NCBI RefSeq assembly: GCF_021134715.1
Contig: NC_060019.1
Span: 372,001-436,000, forward strand
Origin: Daphnia pulex
Taxonomy: Eukaryota; Arthropoda; Branchiopoda; Diplostraca; Daphniidae
DNA: 64,000 nt
Reading direction: 5' to 3'
Shown here: piece by piece, positions 11,168 through 22,148 of the stretch
Layout: every line of letters starts with the position of its first letter
Position numbering within the stretch: the stretch's first letter is position 1
Program-made: the position numbers and the translations under genes
The notes under the pieces: generated by a model
Databases searched by the model: none
Told to the model about the DNA's origin: nothing
What the model saw: only the letters and a program-made list of their open reading frames with translations

Positions 11168-12482
11168 GTTACAAGTTTTAAAAGTGATTCAAAAATAGCT
11201 TATAGGTTGAAACACCATTAAGAATAAGATTTCGCTTGTTCACTGTAGAGAGAAAATTATAGCCGACGAACGAAATGAAAATTCTGTGTCCTAACGAATA
11301 GGAAATTAAGAGAAAAAAAGGATGGGTCAAATCAGCGAAACACTTTTTTTTTTAATATGAAACGTTTACAAATTGAGTAGCGCAGTTCTACGTCACAATC
11401 AAAAGTCTGATGCTGCAAAATTTACCATCAAATATTTAGTATTTCTTAGTTTTCGTTTTTCTTTTCATGTTGATTAGTTTCAGTTCTAACCGAGAATGAC
11501 GTCAACTGGAGTGAGCTTCTTGTTCCGGCCCCCATGGGCATCGCCGTCATGAGCCAACTGTTGATTTGCGCATCTCGAATACGCGATTTCCCAATCGACA
11601 AGATCGACAGAGAGGCGATCCCTTTAATTAAACATCCGGACAGTTTCCGCACAACTCTGGTGCAAATCGCCAACGACGCTTACAATGCTTTCATGAAGGC
11701 GCATACCAACATGGAAAAGATTCAGTTACAGGTGGCCCAGGTGCCTGATTACGTCAAAGACTGCGTCAAAATAATCAAATCCGATAATAAAGTGGCCATA
11801 GAGAAGTTGTTGCCCAGACGACTGGATGCATCAAAGAAGCAACTGACGGCGGACAGAAACTGTCAGCGAAAGTCTCTCAAGCTTTTGACTTAATGGGGCA
11901 GTTGATTCAACAGGTTCTGTTAGCCATTACGGCCAGCCAAGGAGCAAAAGAGAAGGAGATTCAAGCTGCGATCCTGCGATCAAGGCGTATAATGCGGAGG
12001 CCAAAAAAAATCAAGAACAGCGACAGGTGATAAAAAGACAAAAAAAAAATTTACAAAAGGAATTGGAAGATTACAAGCAAGTGACAAACGAAGCACAACA
12101 CTTGGCGGAAGAATTCCAACGTTCACGAAATTTTCCGAATTTCGATCTCGTTTCTTGGAAAAGACAAATGAGAAACTATGAACGAACGGTAAAAGAGGCC
12201 AGAGAGCGTCTGGAACAAGCCAGGGAACAAGCTGCAAAGCAAACCGAAGAGGAGACGGGAAAAATTGAAAAGGAGTTCACTGAGAGTTTAAAAAATATGC
12301 ACATCGACTTTGAAAAAGATATCAGTGCAGATGGAATGATCCAAATCTTAAAAGACCTGCAACACGGAACGAAAGTGCTAAACAAGTTGCAGGAAAATTG
12401 GGCTGGCATGACCCTCTACTTCTACTCTCTACCCTCTACATCATGTTCAACGAGGACAGCGCACAGACTATCCTTGAAATAG
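11145..12482 (+). pseudogene. Frameshifted coiled-coil family copy 4
   Basis: A short exon (11145-11163, MATIGT) and exon 2 from 11484 give MATIGTILTENDVNWSELL and continue with the family signature IPLIKHPDSFRTTLVQIAND. The frame is lost near 11838. It resumes one frame over as KEATDGGQKLSAKVSQAFD up to a TGA at 12028-12030, and a third frame from 12027 carries the coiled coil to 12482. The C-terminus is shortened, joining an aromatic WAGMTLYF segment to a remnant of the usual tail. Two frame changes and an internal deletion make this a pseudogene unless the assembly has errors here. The first-exon sequence differs from other copies and overlaps the macrodomain-like fragment. Confidence 0.7.
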
Positions 12483-13130
12483 AAAATGCGCGTTGATCAT
12501 TAGGCCCGGATAAAAGGACAATTCAGAATTAATGCTGAATAACAAAGAATGTATAGTAACTATTAGTTTGTATTCTATATGCTGATGTATCCATAGCATC
12601 ATCAAACATTTCTTCATTTGCCATTAAAAGTATGCCATTTAAAATCACATGATTATGAAATGCTGATCTAAAAATTCAAACCAGCACAGCACCATAACTT
12701 TAAAAAAGAAAGTCGTAACCTGCATATCCTGCAAGAAGTCGTAACTTTGCTGCTTTACGAAAACTCGAAACCAATAAAAGAATAGCGAGTCTATCACCGG
12801 GTTTATTCAATGTTACTTCTAAACACCAATGCTATGCAGGGCACTGGACGACAAAGTTGAGTCTAGTCATCACCAATGCTGCTGATCAGCAATAATGATA
12901 CAGCAGTGAGAAAGAGTGATGGATAAGTGTCTATTATAGTGCGGTGAGAAAGTAGACAAAATAATGAGATAAAGTTGCGGATAAAGTATAAACATATAGA
13001 GCCCATATAAAAAGTCTGCAGGAGAGAGATCAAAAAGTCGTAGACATGCATTTCTTCCTGCTCAAAACACAAGAAAGCAAGGATGGAATAAGCTCAAACA
13101 AATTCTTGGTATAATAGCTGGCTGCTCGTT
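12483..13130. other. Intergenic, no gene seen
   Basis: AT-rich sequence after copy 4. No family 3' tail, no repeat and no convincing open frame. Confidence 0.5.
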
Positions 13131-13215
13131 TCTTTAAGCGATTCGTGGAAACTTGTTCGGTACGGAAGTTGTCAACAGACGTAGGTGAAGAAATAGAAAG
13201 GCTTATAGGCAGGAA
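13131..13215 (+). repeat. Orphan copy of the family 5' block
   Basis: The sequence matches the start of the family 5' block (AAGCGATTCGTGGAAAC, then ACGGAAGTTGTCAACAGACG) but breaks off and is followed directly by the dispersed repeat, with no first exon. It is probably a relic of a deleted family member. Confidence 0.6.
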
Positions 13216-13224
13216 TATAGGAAG

Positions 13225-14045
13225 TCAATTCGAATGAATCCCGATTATAGGCAAATTGATTTAGACTCACGATAACATTGATTCGTAATTCGCGTCATTA
13301 AAGGAAACCGACAACGGCTGCCATCTAGCGAATTGACGAGCAAGTACAAGTGTGGCGGCAAGTTTGTCTTGGATAGAAATAGAAAATGTTCTAGTTGCAC
13401 TTTGATTCAAGTGTGGAAAGTTTAACTATTTTTTATTTAATTGTTGATTCCACAGACAAGGTTGTGAGTAAAAAACCGAACCTGATCTGCAATCGTTCTT
13501 ATAAATAAATGATGTAATAAACCCAAACCCTGACTGAGGCAACAAAAAACGACAATAGAGAAAACACAGTTCCAGTCTCATAGCTCAAGAATAATCGTAC
13601 TCCGAACAATGTGGCCTCTCAAAAGTCAGAAAGGAAAATAGAGAAATTGTTTCCTACCTTTGTGCCTGGGAAATACGGCCAGGCATCCATCCACGAGTTC
13701 TCGTTCCATCAGTCGAATAGTTGAATCCGCCAAGAGGAAAAAAGAGTGTCCTCATGAATACAGCCACACCTCACATGGGTGTACACGAGGATATTTTAAG
13801 AAAGGGGAAGAACTCGAACGACATCAGAAGATTCTATAATCCAAAACGGGTGCTGTTTATCTAAAGAAAAACAAAAAATTTGTTAAGAAAAATATTGTCA
13901 GAAACAATATGTATTCAGAACAAGTTGAAAATGAGACAGGGTAAACCCTAATTTTAAATTAAGATAAGAATAAAAGGTTTCCATGTGGTACATTGCATTC
14001 ATGCAAGTCATGCATCATTAAAAATATCTAGCAGGTCCTCTCGAA
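13225..14045 (-). repeat. Dispersed ~1.4 kb repeat, copy 2 (truncated)
   Basis: Matches 8611-9470 of copy 1, with the same ACCGACAACGGCTGCCATCT and GGAAATACGGCCAGGCATCC landmarks, and ends about where the next exon of the putative minus-strand gene would begin. The minus-strand frame that is open in copy 1 meets an early stop here, so this copy looks non-coding. Confidence 0.65.
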
Positions 14046-14626
14046 AGAGACTAAAGTCGCTCTAGACAACAATTACAGAAATAATACGCGTTAGTGTCAT
14101 CTGTCAAGTAACGGTTGCAAATGGTGTAAATTATTTTCAAATGGATAAAAAAATAAAAACTGTCCCTACAAGAACGCAAAATATTTTTAAAATTTTTATC
14201 TCATGACTATGCTAATCAAATTTATCATTTATAAAAACGAGTTGATTGTATTACTTCTTTTCGGTTACATTTCTCGCTCTAAAGACAACACAACAGTTAA
14301 ATGTGAAGCAAAATAACTTGAGTTTCTTTTTAGCGAAAAAGACAGGTTATTCATATGTGTTAATATGACCGAGTTATCGATGAATAACCGAGTTAATCTA
14401 TTGTAAAATAGGCAAAGATAATAAAGGTGGCAACAAAGCAGCCTAAGTACCCATGGGCTATGTACTATGGATAAAAGCAATAAGATAAAAGAACTTTTAT
14501 CAGTAGATTAAATTTACAAGTGATGTAGATGCTGTTATATTTCTCGCATCAAATAACCACACCCTTCAGTTGAGCGAAAGTAGACTTATATTTAAGTGTT
14601 TTTGGCAAATTAATTCATTTGTTAGC
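14046..14626. other. Upstream region of the kinase gene
   Basis: AT-rich sequence without an evident gene. It should contain the promoter and 5' untranslated region of the kinase-ankyrin gene. The kinase frame is open back to about 14570, so a slightly longer N-terminus is possible. Confidence 0.45.
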
Positions 14627-16381
14627 ATGTTGACGTTTGATCGTCAAAAGGTATTAGGAAAGGGAGGATTCGCCACTGTTTATGAAGGTACTTGGGGTGG
14701 AACTAAAGTAGCCGTCAAACGAATTGTTGTAGGGGATGCCGCAACCACGGAGCAAGAAGAGATGGCCCTGAAAATGTTGGATCATCCTAACGTCATCAAA
14801 TTATTTCACGTGCTGGAGAACCAAGACTTTAAGTATTTTAAAAAATCAAACAATAAGCATTCTTAATACTTTTCAACAAAAAAAAATTTTACAGAATTTT
14901 CGTCCTGGAATTTTGTGATGCCTCATTGGACCAACGATTTCTCAAAGAAAAGGACCCCAAAAAATACCGCGGCCCAATGCCACCGGAAACTGAAGTTCTT
15001 CTCCAGTTGGCTAAAGGACTCGAGTACATCCATCAAAATGGATTGGTCCATCGCGACATCAAGCCACAGAACGTGCTCATCCGTTTGAATTCTACAACCC
15101 AACAAGTGGCGATGAAGTGGGCGGATTTTGGTTTCAGTAAACAAGTCAACGAAAGGGGTTCTTTCTCGATGAGCGGAGTGAGAGGAACATACGATTATTT
15201 CGCACCGGAAATATTGAAATTACTCGACGACGAGAGTTCTACTGATAACGAAGTTAAGAAGAGAGGAACAGTCCAGAGCGATGTATTCGCAGAAGGACTC
15301 GTCTTTGGCTATTTCCTTTTGGGAGGGGTTCATCCGTTTGGCACCTTGAGTCATCAAATTCAAATCAACTTACGAACAAATGAACCAGCCAATCTTCCCA
15401 GTAAGTTGAGTGAAAAACCAAAAATTGTGAATATCAATATAATTTTTCTCAAACGTTAATTTCTGTTTTCGTAATATAGAAACGGGAGAAATTTGTGATA
15501 TTATCACAGAAATGTTGGAAAAAGAACCAAACAATCGAATGACATCGTCTAATGTCGTGAATCGACTAAAGGTAAGGCAATAAAATACTTCACGAAAACG
15601 TTTTCTTAACTATTACATTATATCCATTAACCAGTTTTGTTCCTTTTAGAATTCACAGATGTTTACTTTACTAGCAAAGGGGAACCCAAGCGTGGAAGAA
15701 ATCGAAAAACTGATACAAGAAGGTGCCGATGTCAATGCCAAAGATGAAAAAGGATTGACACCGCTTTTATGCTTAGCAGAAAGCGAAAAGATAAGTGAAA
15801 ATTTGGTTGAAATATTTAGTCTCTTGATTCAAAACGGAGCCAACGTCAATTCACTTGACAGCAACGGTAACAATGCTCTCCTTATGTGGTGCGAAAATCG
15901 TAAACAATATCAAAACAAAAGTTTTTTGGCAATTATCAATCTCTTCGTTGAAAATGGGATCGATGTCAATTGCAAAAACATATACGGAAATAATGCTCTC
16001 ACCTTAGTGTGCACTTTTTATGAAAACGAAAATTTAATTGACATTATTCGACTTTTAATTGAAAATGGGATCGATGTCAATTGCAAAGGCAAATACGGAT
16101 GGAATGTTCTCACTTATTTGTGCTACTCTTACAAAAAGGAAAATTTAATTGACATTATTCGACTTTTGATTGAAAATGGGATCGACGTCAATTGGAAAAA
16201 CAGAAACGGACATAATGCTCTCACCATCTTGTGCTACCGTTACAAAAACAAAAATTTCATCGACGTTATAACATTATTAATCAAAAGTGGATTCAAAGTG
16301 ACTGAGGAAACGCGTGGCTTCTTCCAGAGAAATTATAAAGAAACAAATCGCACCGAAGTCTTGCAATTACTTCATGTTTAA
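14627..16381 (+). CDS. IRE1/RNase L-like protein kinase with C-terminal ankyrin repeats
   Basis: Exons 14627-14832, 14895-15400, 15480-15571 and 15650-16381 join in phase and encode 511 residues. The kinase domain (about 5-265) shows the glycine loop GKGGFATVYEG, VAVK with Lys31, HRDIKPQN (Asp123), ADFG (Asp146) and an APE-like FAPE, so the catalytic residues are present. Its style (WADFGFSK, GTYDYFAPEIL, SDVFAEGLVFGYFLLGG) fits the IRE1/RNase L group. The rest (about 270-505) is four to five ankyrin repeats with the motif NGIDVNCKN.YGNNALT, three of them nearly identical. RNase L has ankyrin repeats first and a KEN nuclease domain last. Here the order is reversed and no KEN domain follows. 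The start at 14627 puts Met just before the conserved LTFDRQ; the ATG-less frame upstream is open to 14570. Confidence 0.85.
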
Positions 16382-16622
16382 ACAACATCCACATTAACCA
16401 GCAAACTATAACGAATGGCCGCCAGTTGATTAGAGTAGAAGAATGTATCGATTACGTAGCGGATTGGTACTTGAAAACAGAAGATAAGGAAGATACGGAT
16501 TTATTGCGCAGACGACTGGATAGAATTTAAAAAAGCGGGTGACGACGGAGTAACAATTTCAAAACAAGTGCTTTTGACAAATTGGGTCAGCTGATTCCAC
16601 AAGTGATTAAAATGTAAGGAAA
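16382..16622 (+). pseudogene. Coiled-coil family fragment (copy 5)
   Basis: Directly after the kinase stop the sequence reads as the middle of the family exon 2: CIDYVADWYLK, then LLRRRLDRI followed by a TAA and KKAGDDG-like sequence in a shifted frame. There is no first exon, 5' block or C-terminal block. It is a short relic. Confidence 0.65.
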
Positions 16623-16639
16623 GTAAGCAAGTAATTGCT

Positions 16640-16800
16640 TTAAGCGATTCGTGGATTGCACTACGGAAGTAGTCAACAAACGTCGGTGAAAATAGAACGA
16701 CGATTGACAGGAATAGTCGCAAAGTGTGAATACTGAAGCAGTCAAGTATTCAACAACCTGCAATCGAAAGGTTTTCTGCTGTTTATCCTGAGGAGAAGTT
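16640..16800 (+). repeat. Family 5' block upstream of copy 6
   Basis: Begins AAGCGATTCGTGGATTGCAC and includes ACGGAAGTAGTCAACAAACG and AGTCAAGTATTCAACAACC, ending at the ATG at 16801. It matches the 5' blocks of the other family members. Confidence 0.6.
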
Positions 16801-16970
16801 ATGGCCTCTGCTGATCGAACCAGCGCCCGCTGGTTTCGCCAGTACAAAATTCTACAACTGGCGAATGTCAACAATGAGCTAATGTCGATTCCCGTGTCGA
16901 CCTGCACCCAGGAATCAGCCAACTATTCAGACGCGCCCAGCACAAAACCTGGAACTCTTGTCTAACGCAG
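16801..16970 (+). pseudogene. Internally deleted family copy 6
   Basis: A family first exon (MASADRTS) runs without a splice donor into sequence matching the extreme 3' coding end and 3' untranslated region of other members (CCTGGAACTCTTGTCTAACG). An AATAAA-containing AGAAAATAAAATCAAAG lies near 17025. Almost all of exon 2 and the intron has been deleted. No product is expected. Confidence 0.65.
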
Positions 16971-17040
16971 ACGAGAATTAATTTTGCTTAATTTCCTTCT
17001 TTTTTTATGTTTCTAAACAAAGAAAATAAAATCAAAGTTT

Positions 17041-17138
17041 TGCTCTAACCGTGCCTATGAGACAAAGTCAATTTGAATGAATCCCGATTAAAGGCCAATT
17101 GATTTCTCACGATAACACTGATTCGTAATTCAGGTCAT
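17041..17138 (+). repeat. Fragment of the repeat's left edge
   Basis: About 100 bases match the left end of the dispersed repeat and its flank (CCGTGCCTATGAGACAAAG and ACGATAACACTGATTCGTAA), also present near 8611-8710 and 13226-13300. The match ends where the other copies continue with the ACCGACAACGG block. Confidence 0.55.
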
Positions 17139-17899
17139 TTTCCCGTAGGGATTCTAGTCACAGTCGAAGGAGGCTCAGTTTCGACACGCCACCGCTACGA
17201 TACAAATCGCTATTCAAACGTACGAAAAAAGGTTGTATTCTTCAACACGAAACGTACGGAAATGTTATGCAAAATGCCTTCACTTTTTATAGACATAGAT
17301 TGCTCGCAGAAATCTCTTTCAGATAGATGTAATTTCCAGGGGTATCTGTGTTTTTACACAGCGTTTTCCCTGTAAAATCGCAGTCGCCAAAAACGCGCCA
17401 CTAGCTTTCGATGGCCACCGCTATTCCCGCCAAAGACGCACTAATCTTTATTTTATGCCGCTAGATGCGCCACATTGGGGCTCATTTTCCCGGCTTGAAG
17501 CGCGTCAACCCAAGAAGCTAGTTTCCAGGCCTACTAGAAGTGAGTTCGGTAGTAGTTTTAAGTTTAACGACTGTCCGGCGGCCTTATACATACATGTAGA
17601 TCCAAAAAAGCGTCCGGTTTGTTTGTTTACGTTTGAACATGGTTTGAATGTTATTAAACTTAAACTTAAAATAAAAAATAACAATAAAATAAAATAAAAC
17701 AATTAAAATAATAAAATAACAACAACATATCTTATAAAACAAAGTAAGTTTTCCTATGTGTTTAGAAAAACAAATTGGTTATTTACACATTTTTTGGTAT
17801 GCCTCAAGTCCATATAGATATGTAGAATTTCAATTTTTGAGTGTGATCTACAACAATTGACAAACATTTCTTACTGAAATATTTCTTTTTCCTTTTTAG
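17139..17899. other. Intergenic, no gene seen
   Basis: Contains short open frames on both strands around 17455-17700 that overlap and lack domains. An A/T-rich stretch of AAAATAA repeats lies at about 17660-17720. Confidence 0.45.
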
Positions 17900-18125
17900 A
17901 TGCCTGGAGAAGTTCAAATGGAAGACGAAGCTGAGACTTTCACATTCCAGGCCAAGATTGCTCAGCTTATGAGCTTGATTATCAACACCTTCTATAGTCG
18001 ATCTCCAACTCCTCAAATGCCCTAGACAAGATCCGTTATGAATCCCTGACTGACCCAAGCAAGTTGGACAGAGGTAAGGATCTTAAAATCAAGATTGTCC
18101 TCAACAAGAATGCTGACTCACTCTC
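17900..18125 (+). pseudogene. HSP90 N-terminal fragment
   Basis: The frame from ATG 17900 reads [20 protein letters not shown] then [13 protein letters not shown], the conserved N-terminus of cytosolic HSP90. A small deletion with frame loss removes the following NREIFLRE region. The sequence resumes as [19 protein letters not shown] and [16 protein letters not shown] in another frame, then ends. Only about 75 codons of a roughly 720-residue protein remain, so this is a relic. Confidence 0.8.
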
Positions 18126-18374
18126 GACATCAACGCATGATGTCCACAAGAGCATCAAACGGTAACGTCACTGTAGGGGAGCGCATGGATCCTTACAGTG
18201 ACTCGTGGAACAGCTCCAGGTTGGATGATTCGACTACAACGACGTTGAGTAGTGTCAACTCGACGCTGGAGGACTTGGTGAGACAAACAACAACAACCCA
18301 AATCGGTACAACAAAACTTGAATTCGTGATTTTATTAAAATTCTTACAAAAATAAATGTAATTCGCCCTTATAG

Positions 18375-19912
18375 TTAACTACGGCAACTGATTCGGACAT
18401 GGAGTCCAAGTTTTCGGCCAAGGTTCTGGTAATGCTGCCCGTCTTCCGCTTCCTGCAGTTGCTGTGTGAGAATCACAATCGAGACCTGCAGAACTTTTTG
18501 CGGGCCCAGTCCAACAAAAACAGTTACAATTTAGTGTCAGAGACACTCATGTTCATCGACTGCATTTGCGGATCGACGACGGGCGAACTGGGTCTGCTCG
18601 GCCTCTACATTAATGAGCACAACGTCGCCCTCATCAACCAAACCCTGGAAACATTGACGGAATATTGCCAAGGACCTTGTCACGAAAACCAAAACTGCAT
18701 CGCCACTCACGAGTCGAATGGACTGGACATCATCACGGCTCTTCTTCTTACCGACATCAATCCATTAGGTAACAATTTCCTTTCATTCCATTTGATTATA
18801 ATAATTATTGTATCAATATATTTAGGAAAACGGAGAATGGATCTTGTTTTAGAGTTGAAAAACAACGCCTCCAAGTTGTTGCTGGCCGTCATGGAGAGTC
18901 GTGGCGAAAGCGAGAACGCGGAAAGGATCCTGTACAACATGAATCCTCGCCAATTGGTGGACGTTGCCTGCAAAGCCTATCACCAAAAGTTGGTCGGTGG
19001 AGAAGAGGCGGCCAATCCGAAAGAAGTCGCCAGTCGGCCACAACATTTACATTTTGTGACACCAGTTGGCGCAGCACAACAAAGAATTGGCCTCCCTGAT
19101 GAAACCGCCGCCAGTGGACGGAGTCAGTGGTGATGCGGCCCTGCAGGTACTACGCCGATCACACGGCGCAAATCGAAATTGTCCGTCACGACCGGACGAT
19201 GGAGCAGATTGTCTTCCCCATTCCGGAAATGTGCGAGCCCCACCAACCACCAACGACACGAAAGTGCGCGTCTTCCACACGGCGGAGCGCGACGACCAGG
19301 GATCGAAAGTGGCCGCCTTCTTCGAACGACATGTTTGACGAGATGAAATGGCAGAAGAAATTGCGCGGACAGCCGTTCCTCTTTTGGGTCAGCTCGCACA
19401 TGTCCATCCTCTTCAATTTGGCCGTCATTATCAACTTGATTGTCGCCTTCTTTTACCCGTTTGACACTGATGGACCGGCTCCTGATCCTGGCACTCACCT
19501 CTCAGGTCTGCCCAACTTGGAATAGTAACTCCCATTTCCATCTTTTCAACGATCTTTTCCATTTATTAATTCAGGTCTCATCTGGGCCGTCATGCTCCTA
19601 TCCGCCGCTGTGGCCATCACGTTAGCCAAACCGTCGGGTATCAGGACTCTCGTCATGACAGTCATCCTCCGGCTTATTTGCTCAGCCGGCCCTCAACCCA
19701 CACTGATGCTCCTTGGCACCGCCGCGGTAGTGTTGAAGGGCGTCCATCTGCTGAGCATCATGGGCAACGCCGGGACATTCCAGCGGAGCGTCAGACAAAT
19801 CTGCACGGACACGGAGATTGTTTACCACGTCGTTTACCTCATCTTTTGCTTCCTCGGACTCAGCACCCATCCGTTCTTCTTCTCCGTCCTTTTGTTTGAC
19901 GTCGTCTACCGC
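18375..19912 (+). pseudogene. IP3 receptor C-terminal region, broken copy
   Basis: Segments match the C-terminal third of inositol 1,4,5-trisphosphate receptors in order: [90 protein letters not shown], then the first membrane helix (SHMSILFNLAVIINLIVAFF) and the next ones to LLFDVVYR. Introns at 18769-18825 and before GLIWAVML are kept, so it is a DNA duplicate, not a retrocopy. The reading frame changes at least four times between 19030 and 19340, with a TGA for Cys in VGHNIYIL(stop)HQLAQHN. The sequence stops before the pore helix and selectivity filter. Upstream sequence at 18126-18374 is Ser/Thr-rich and unassigned. Confidence 0.85.
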
Positions 19913-20740
19913 AACACAAACTCAGTTTCTCTCAATTGTTCTTATTTCAGCGTTTTTGTGAACTGGAATGAGGGTATTCATATGATAAAACTAGTCTTAT
20001 TGTCTTAAAATCATGGCTTTACTACCCTCATTCTTGGCATTGTATAACTACGTGTTAAGAGTTGGAATTTAATACAACCAATCGCGGTTTGCTATATAAA
20101 AACTTTGTTCGATTTCTCTCCATACCCCTGCTTGTGACAGCTATACAACGACACCGAGTTTCGAATAGAAAAGCGGTACATAGAGCTTAACATTTCGGTC
20201 ATGAGAAATGATTTTAGAAAAATGATGACGAATGGAATTGGTTATCCGTGGAGGATAATCCGCTGAGTAGATCCGCGGAGTTGGTTGCATAAATTTACTT
20301 AGAATGCTTCGTAATAAATTCACTAGGCTACTCAACTAAGTTGATCCATAAATCACACTTCGCTAATCTATAAGTGAGTTGATGAAAATTCTGCCCTCTC
20401 TTCATTAGAAAACAAAATTTGTTGCCTAGATAGTCCGGCTTTAAAGTTGCATTAAATGTCTTCAATTCCAACATGATAGGGATCCAAATGATACAAGTTG
20501 TGAAAATGGTCAAAAGGTAACCGAAAAAAAAATAGTTAGGCTTGCTCCTGGATTACAGTTACACCCCGAAATGATGTTTATAATAAGCGCCGAGCAATCA
20601 CCCTACATTGCGCGAAAAAATACTTAACCTATATATAACCTTTCTCCGAACCCCCAAAAATTTATTATGCACACTCCCTCATTTAAGTTAAACCCCAAAA
20701 GTCCCGGAGGGAAACTGGCGACGCTAGGCGCGAGGCACAA
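19913..20740. other. Intergenic, no gene seen
   Basis: No convincing frame or repeat. The left edge is the break of the IP3 receptor relic and the right edge is the dispersed repeat. Confidence 0.5.
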
Positions 20741-22148
20741 TTAGGAAACCGACAACGGCTGCCATCTAGCGAATTGACGAGCAAGTGCTGGTGTGGCGGG
20801 AAGTTCGTCTATTGGTTACAAAATGTTCTAGTTGCACTTTGCTTCAAGTATTAAAAAATAATATATTTTTTGAATTTGATTGTTAACCCACAGAGGCACA
20901 GACAAAGTTGTGAGTACAAAACTGAAATCTGTAGTCGTTCTACCAATGAGTTTTTTAATAAACCCTAAACCAAACGACAACAAAAACGGCCAAAACGGCG
21001 ATAGAAAACAGTTCCAGTCTCATAGCTCAGGAATAATCGTACTCCGTACTATGTTAAAATTTACAATCATCGCCACCCAAAAATCAGAAGAGAAAAATAG
21101 TGAGAAATTTGTTCCTACCTTTATGCCTGGGAAATACAGCCAGGCATCCATCAACAAGTGCTTGATCCATCTGCTGAAGAGAGTTGAATCCACCAGGAGG
21201 GAAAAAGTGTGTCCTCGTGAATACAGCCACACCTCACATGGGAGTACACGAGGACAGAGAATATTTTGAGAAACAGCTCCACCAACAGAAGTTTCTCCAA
21301 ACCAAAACGGGATGATGTTTATCTAAAAAAAGGGTTACAAAAGAAACAATATGTATTAAGAACTTTAAGTTGAAATTTGAACAATGGGGTAAACCCAAAT
21401 TTTCAATAAAGAGAAGAATTAAAGGTTTTCATGTGACACACTGCATTCACACAAGTCTTGCATCATTAAAATGGTAGCAGGTCACAGATTGATAACAGTA
21501 ACAAAAATAATTACCCAAGCGATGAGGGATTTTTGCTGGTGACTGGTCAATACCGGCACAAGCAAAACTTGAATTTCTTGTGGTTATGATGGCTGGCTCT
21601 GGCCCTGAATCTGCAAAAAAAGAAAAGGTTATGTAGTGCAAACTAAGTAACTAACTGCTCATGATGCATGAGCAAGGGGCTTAACTGATCAATGCTAAGC
21701 AGGAACTACACATTTCTCATACTTAAATCAGGTTTAACTCTATTTTAAGCTCCTATGCTTTTATTGTGGAAAAACAGCATGGAGCTTGTCCATTAAGCGA
21801 TTCTAAAAATAGACAGGACCAGATGAGTTTACACGACAACCACATTTTGTAATTTTATTTCTTGTGGAATTTTTCGTTTTGGGTTCGTATTGGGTCCAGG
21901 AATCCAGGACCCAATAGATTTTACCATTTTTCGTGTAGCCACGTGCACATTTTCAAAAAAAGTGATTGTTACTTTTTCCTTTTTCTTTGTTCGTAACGAC
22001 GTCAACATGTAACCTTCGCCATTTTTTCGAAATTCGTAAATCAAGACGACAGCAGACGACAATTTAATTAGCCTTGATTAGTGATTACTGATTAAGATAT
22101 CGATTGAAATAATTAAAAATCGATTCCCCTTAAATTCAAACCGCTCAA
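20741..22148 (-). repeat. Dispersed ~1.4 kb repeat, copy 3
   Basis: Nearly full-length copy, from ACCGACAACGGCTGCCATCT near 20750 to the ATATCGATTGAAATAATT block near 22098. The exon equivalent to 8993-9289 is open on the minus strand (21020-21310, ending NIVRSTIIPEL) in spite of small indels. The equivalent of the first exon has a premature stop, so only part of the putative gene survives. Confidence 0.65.
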
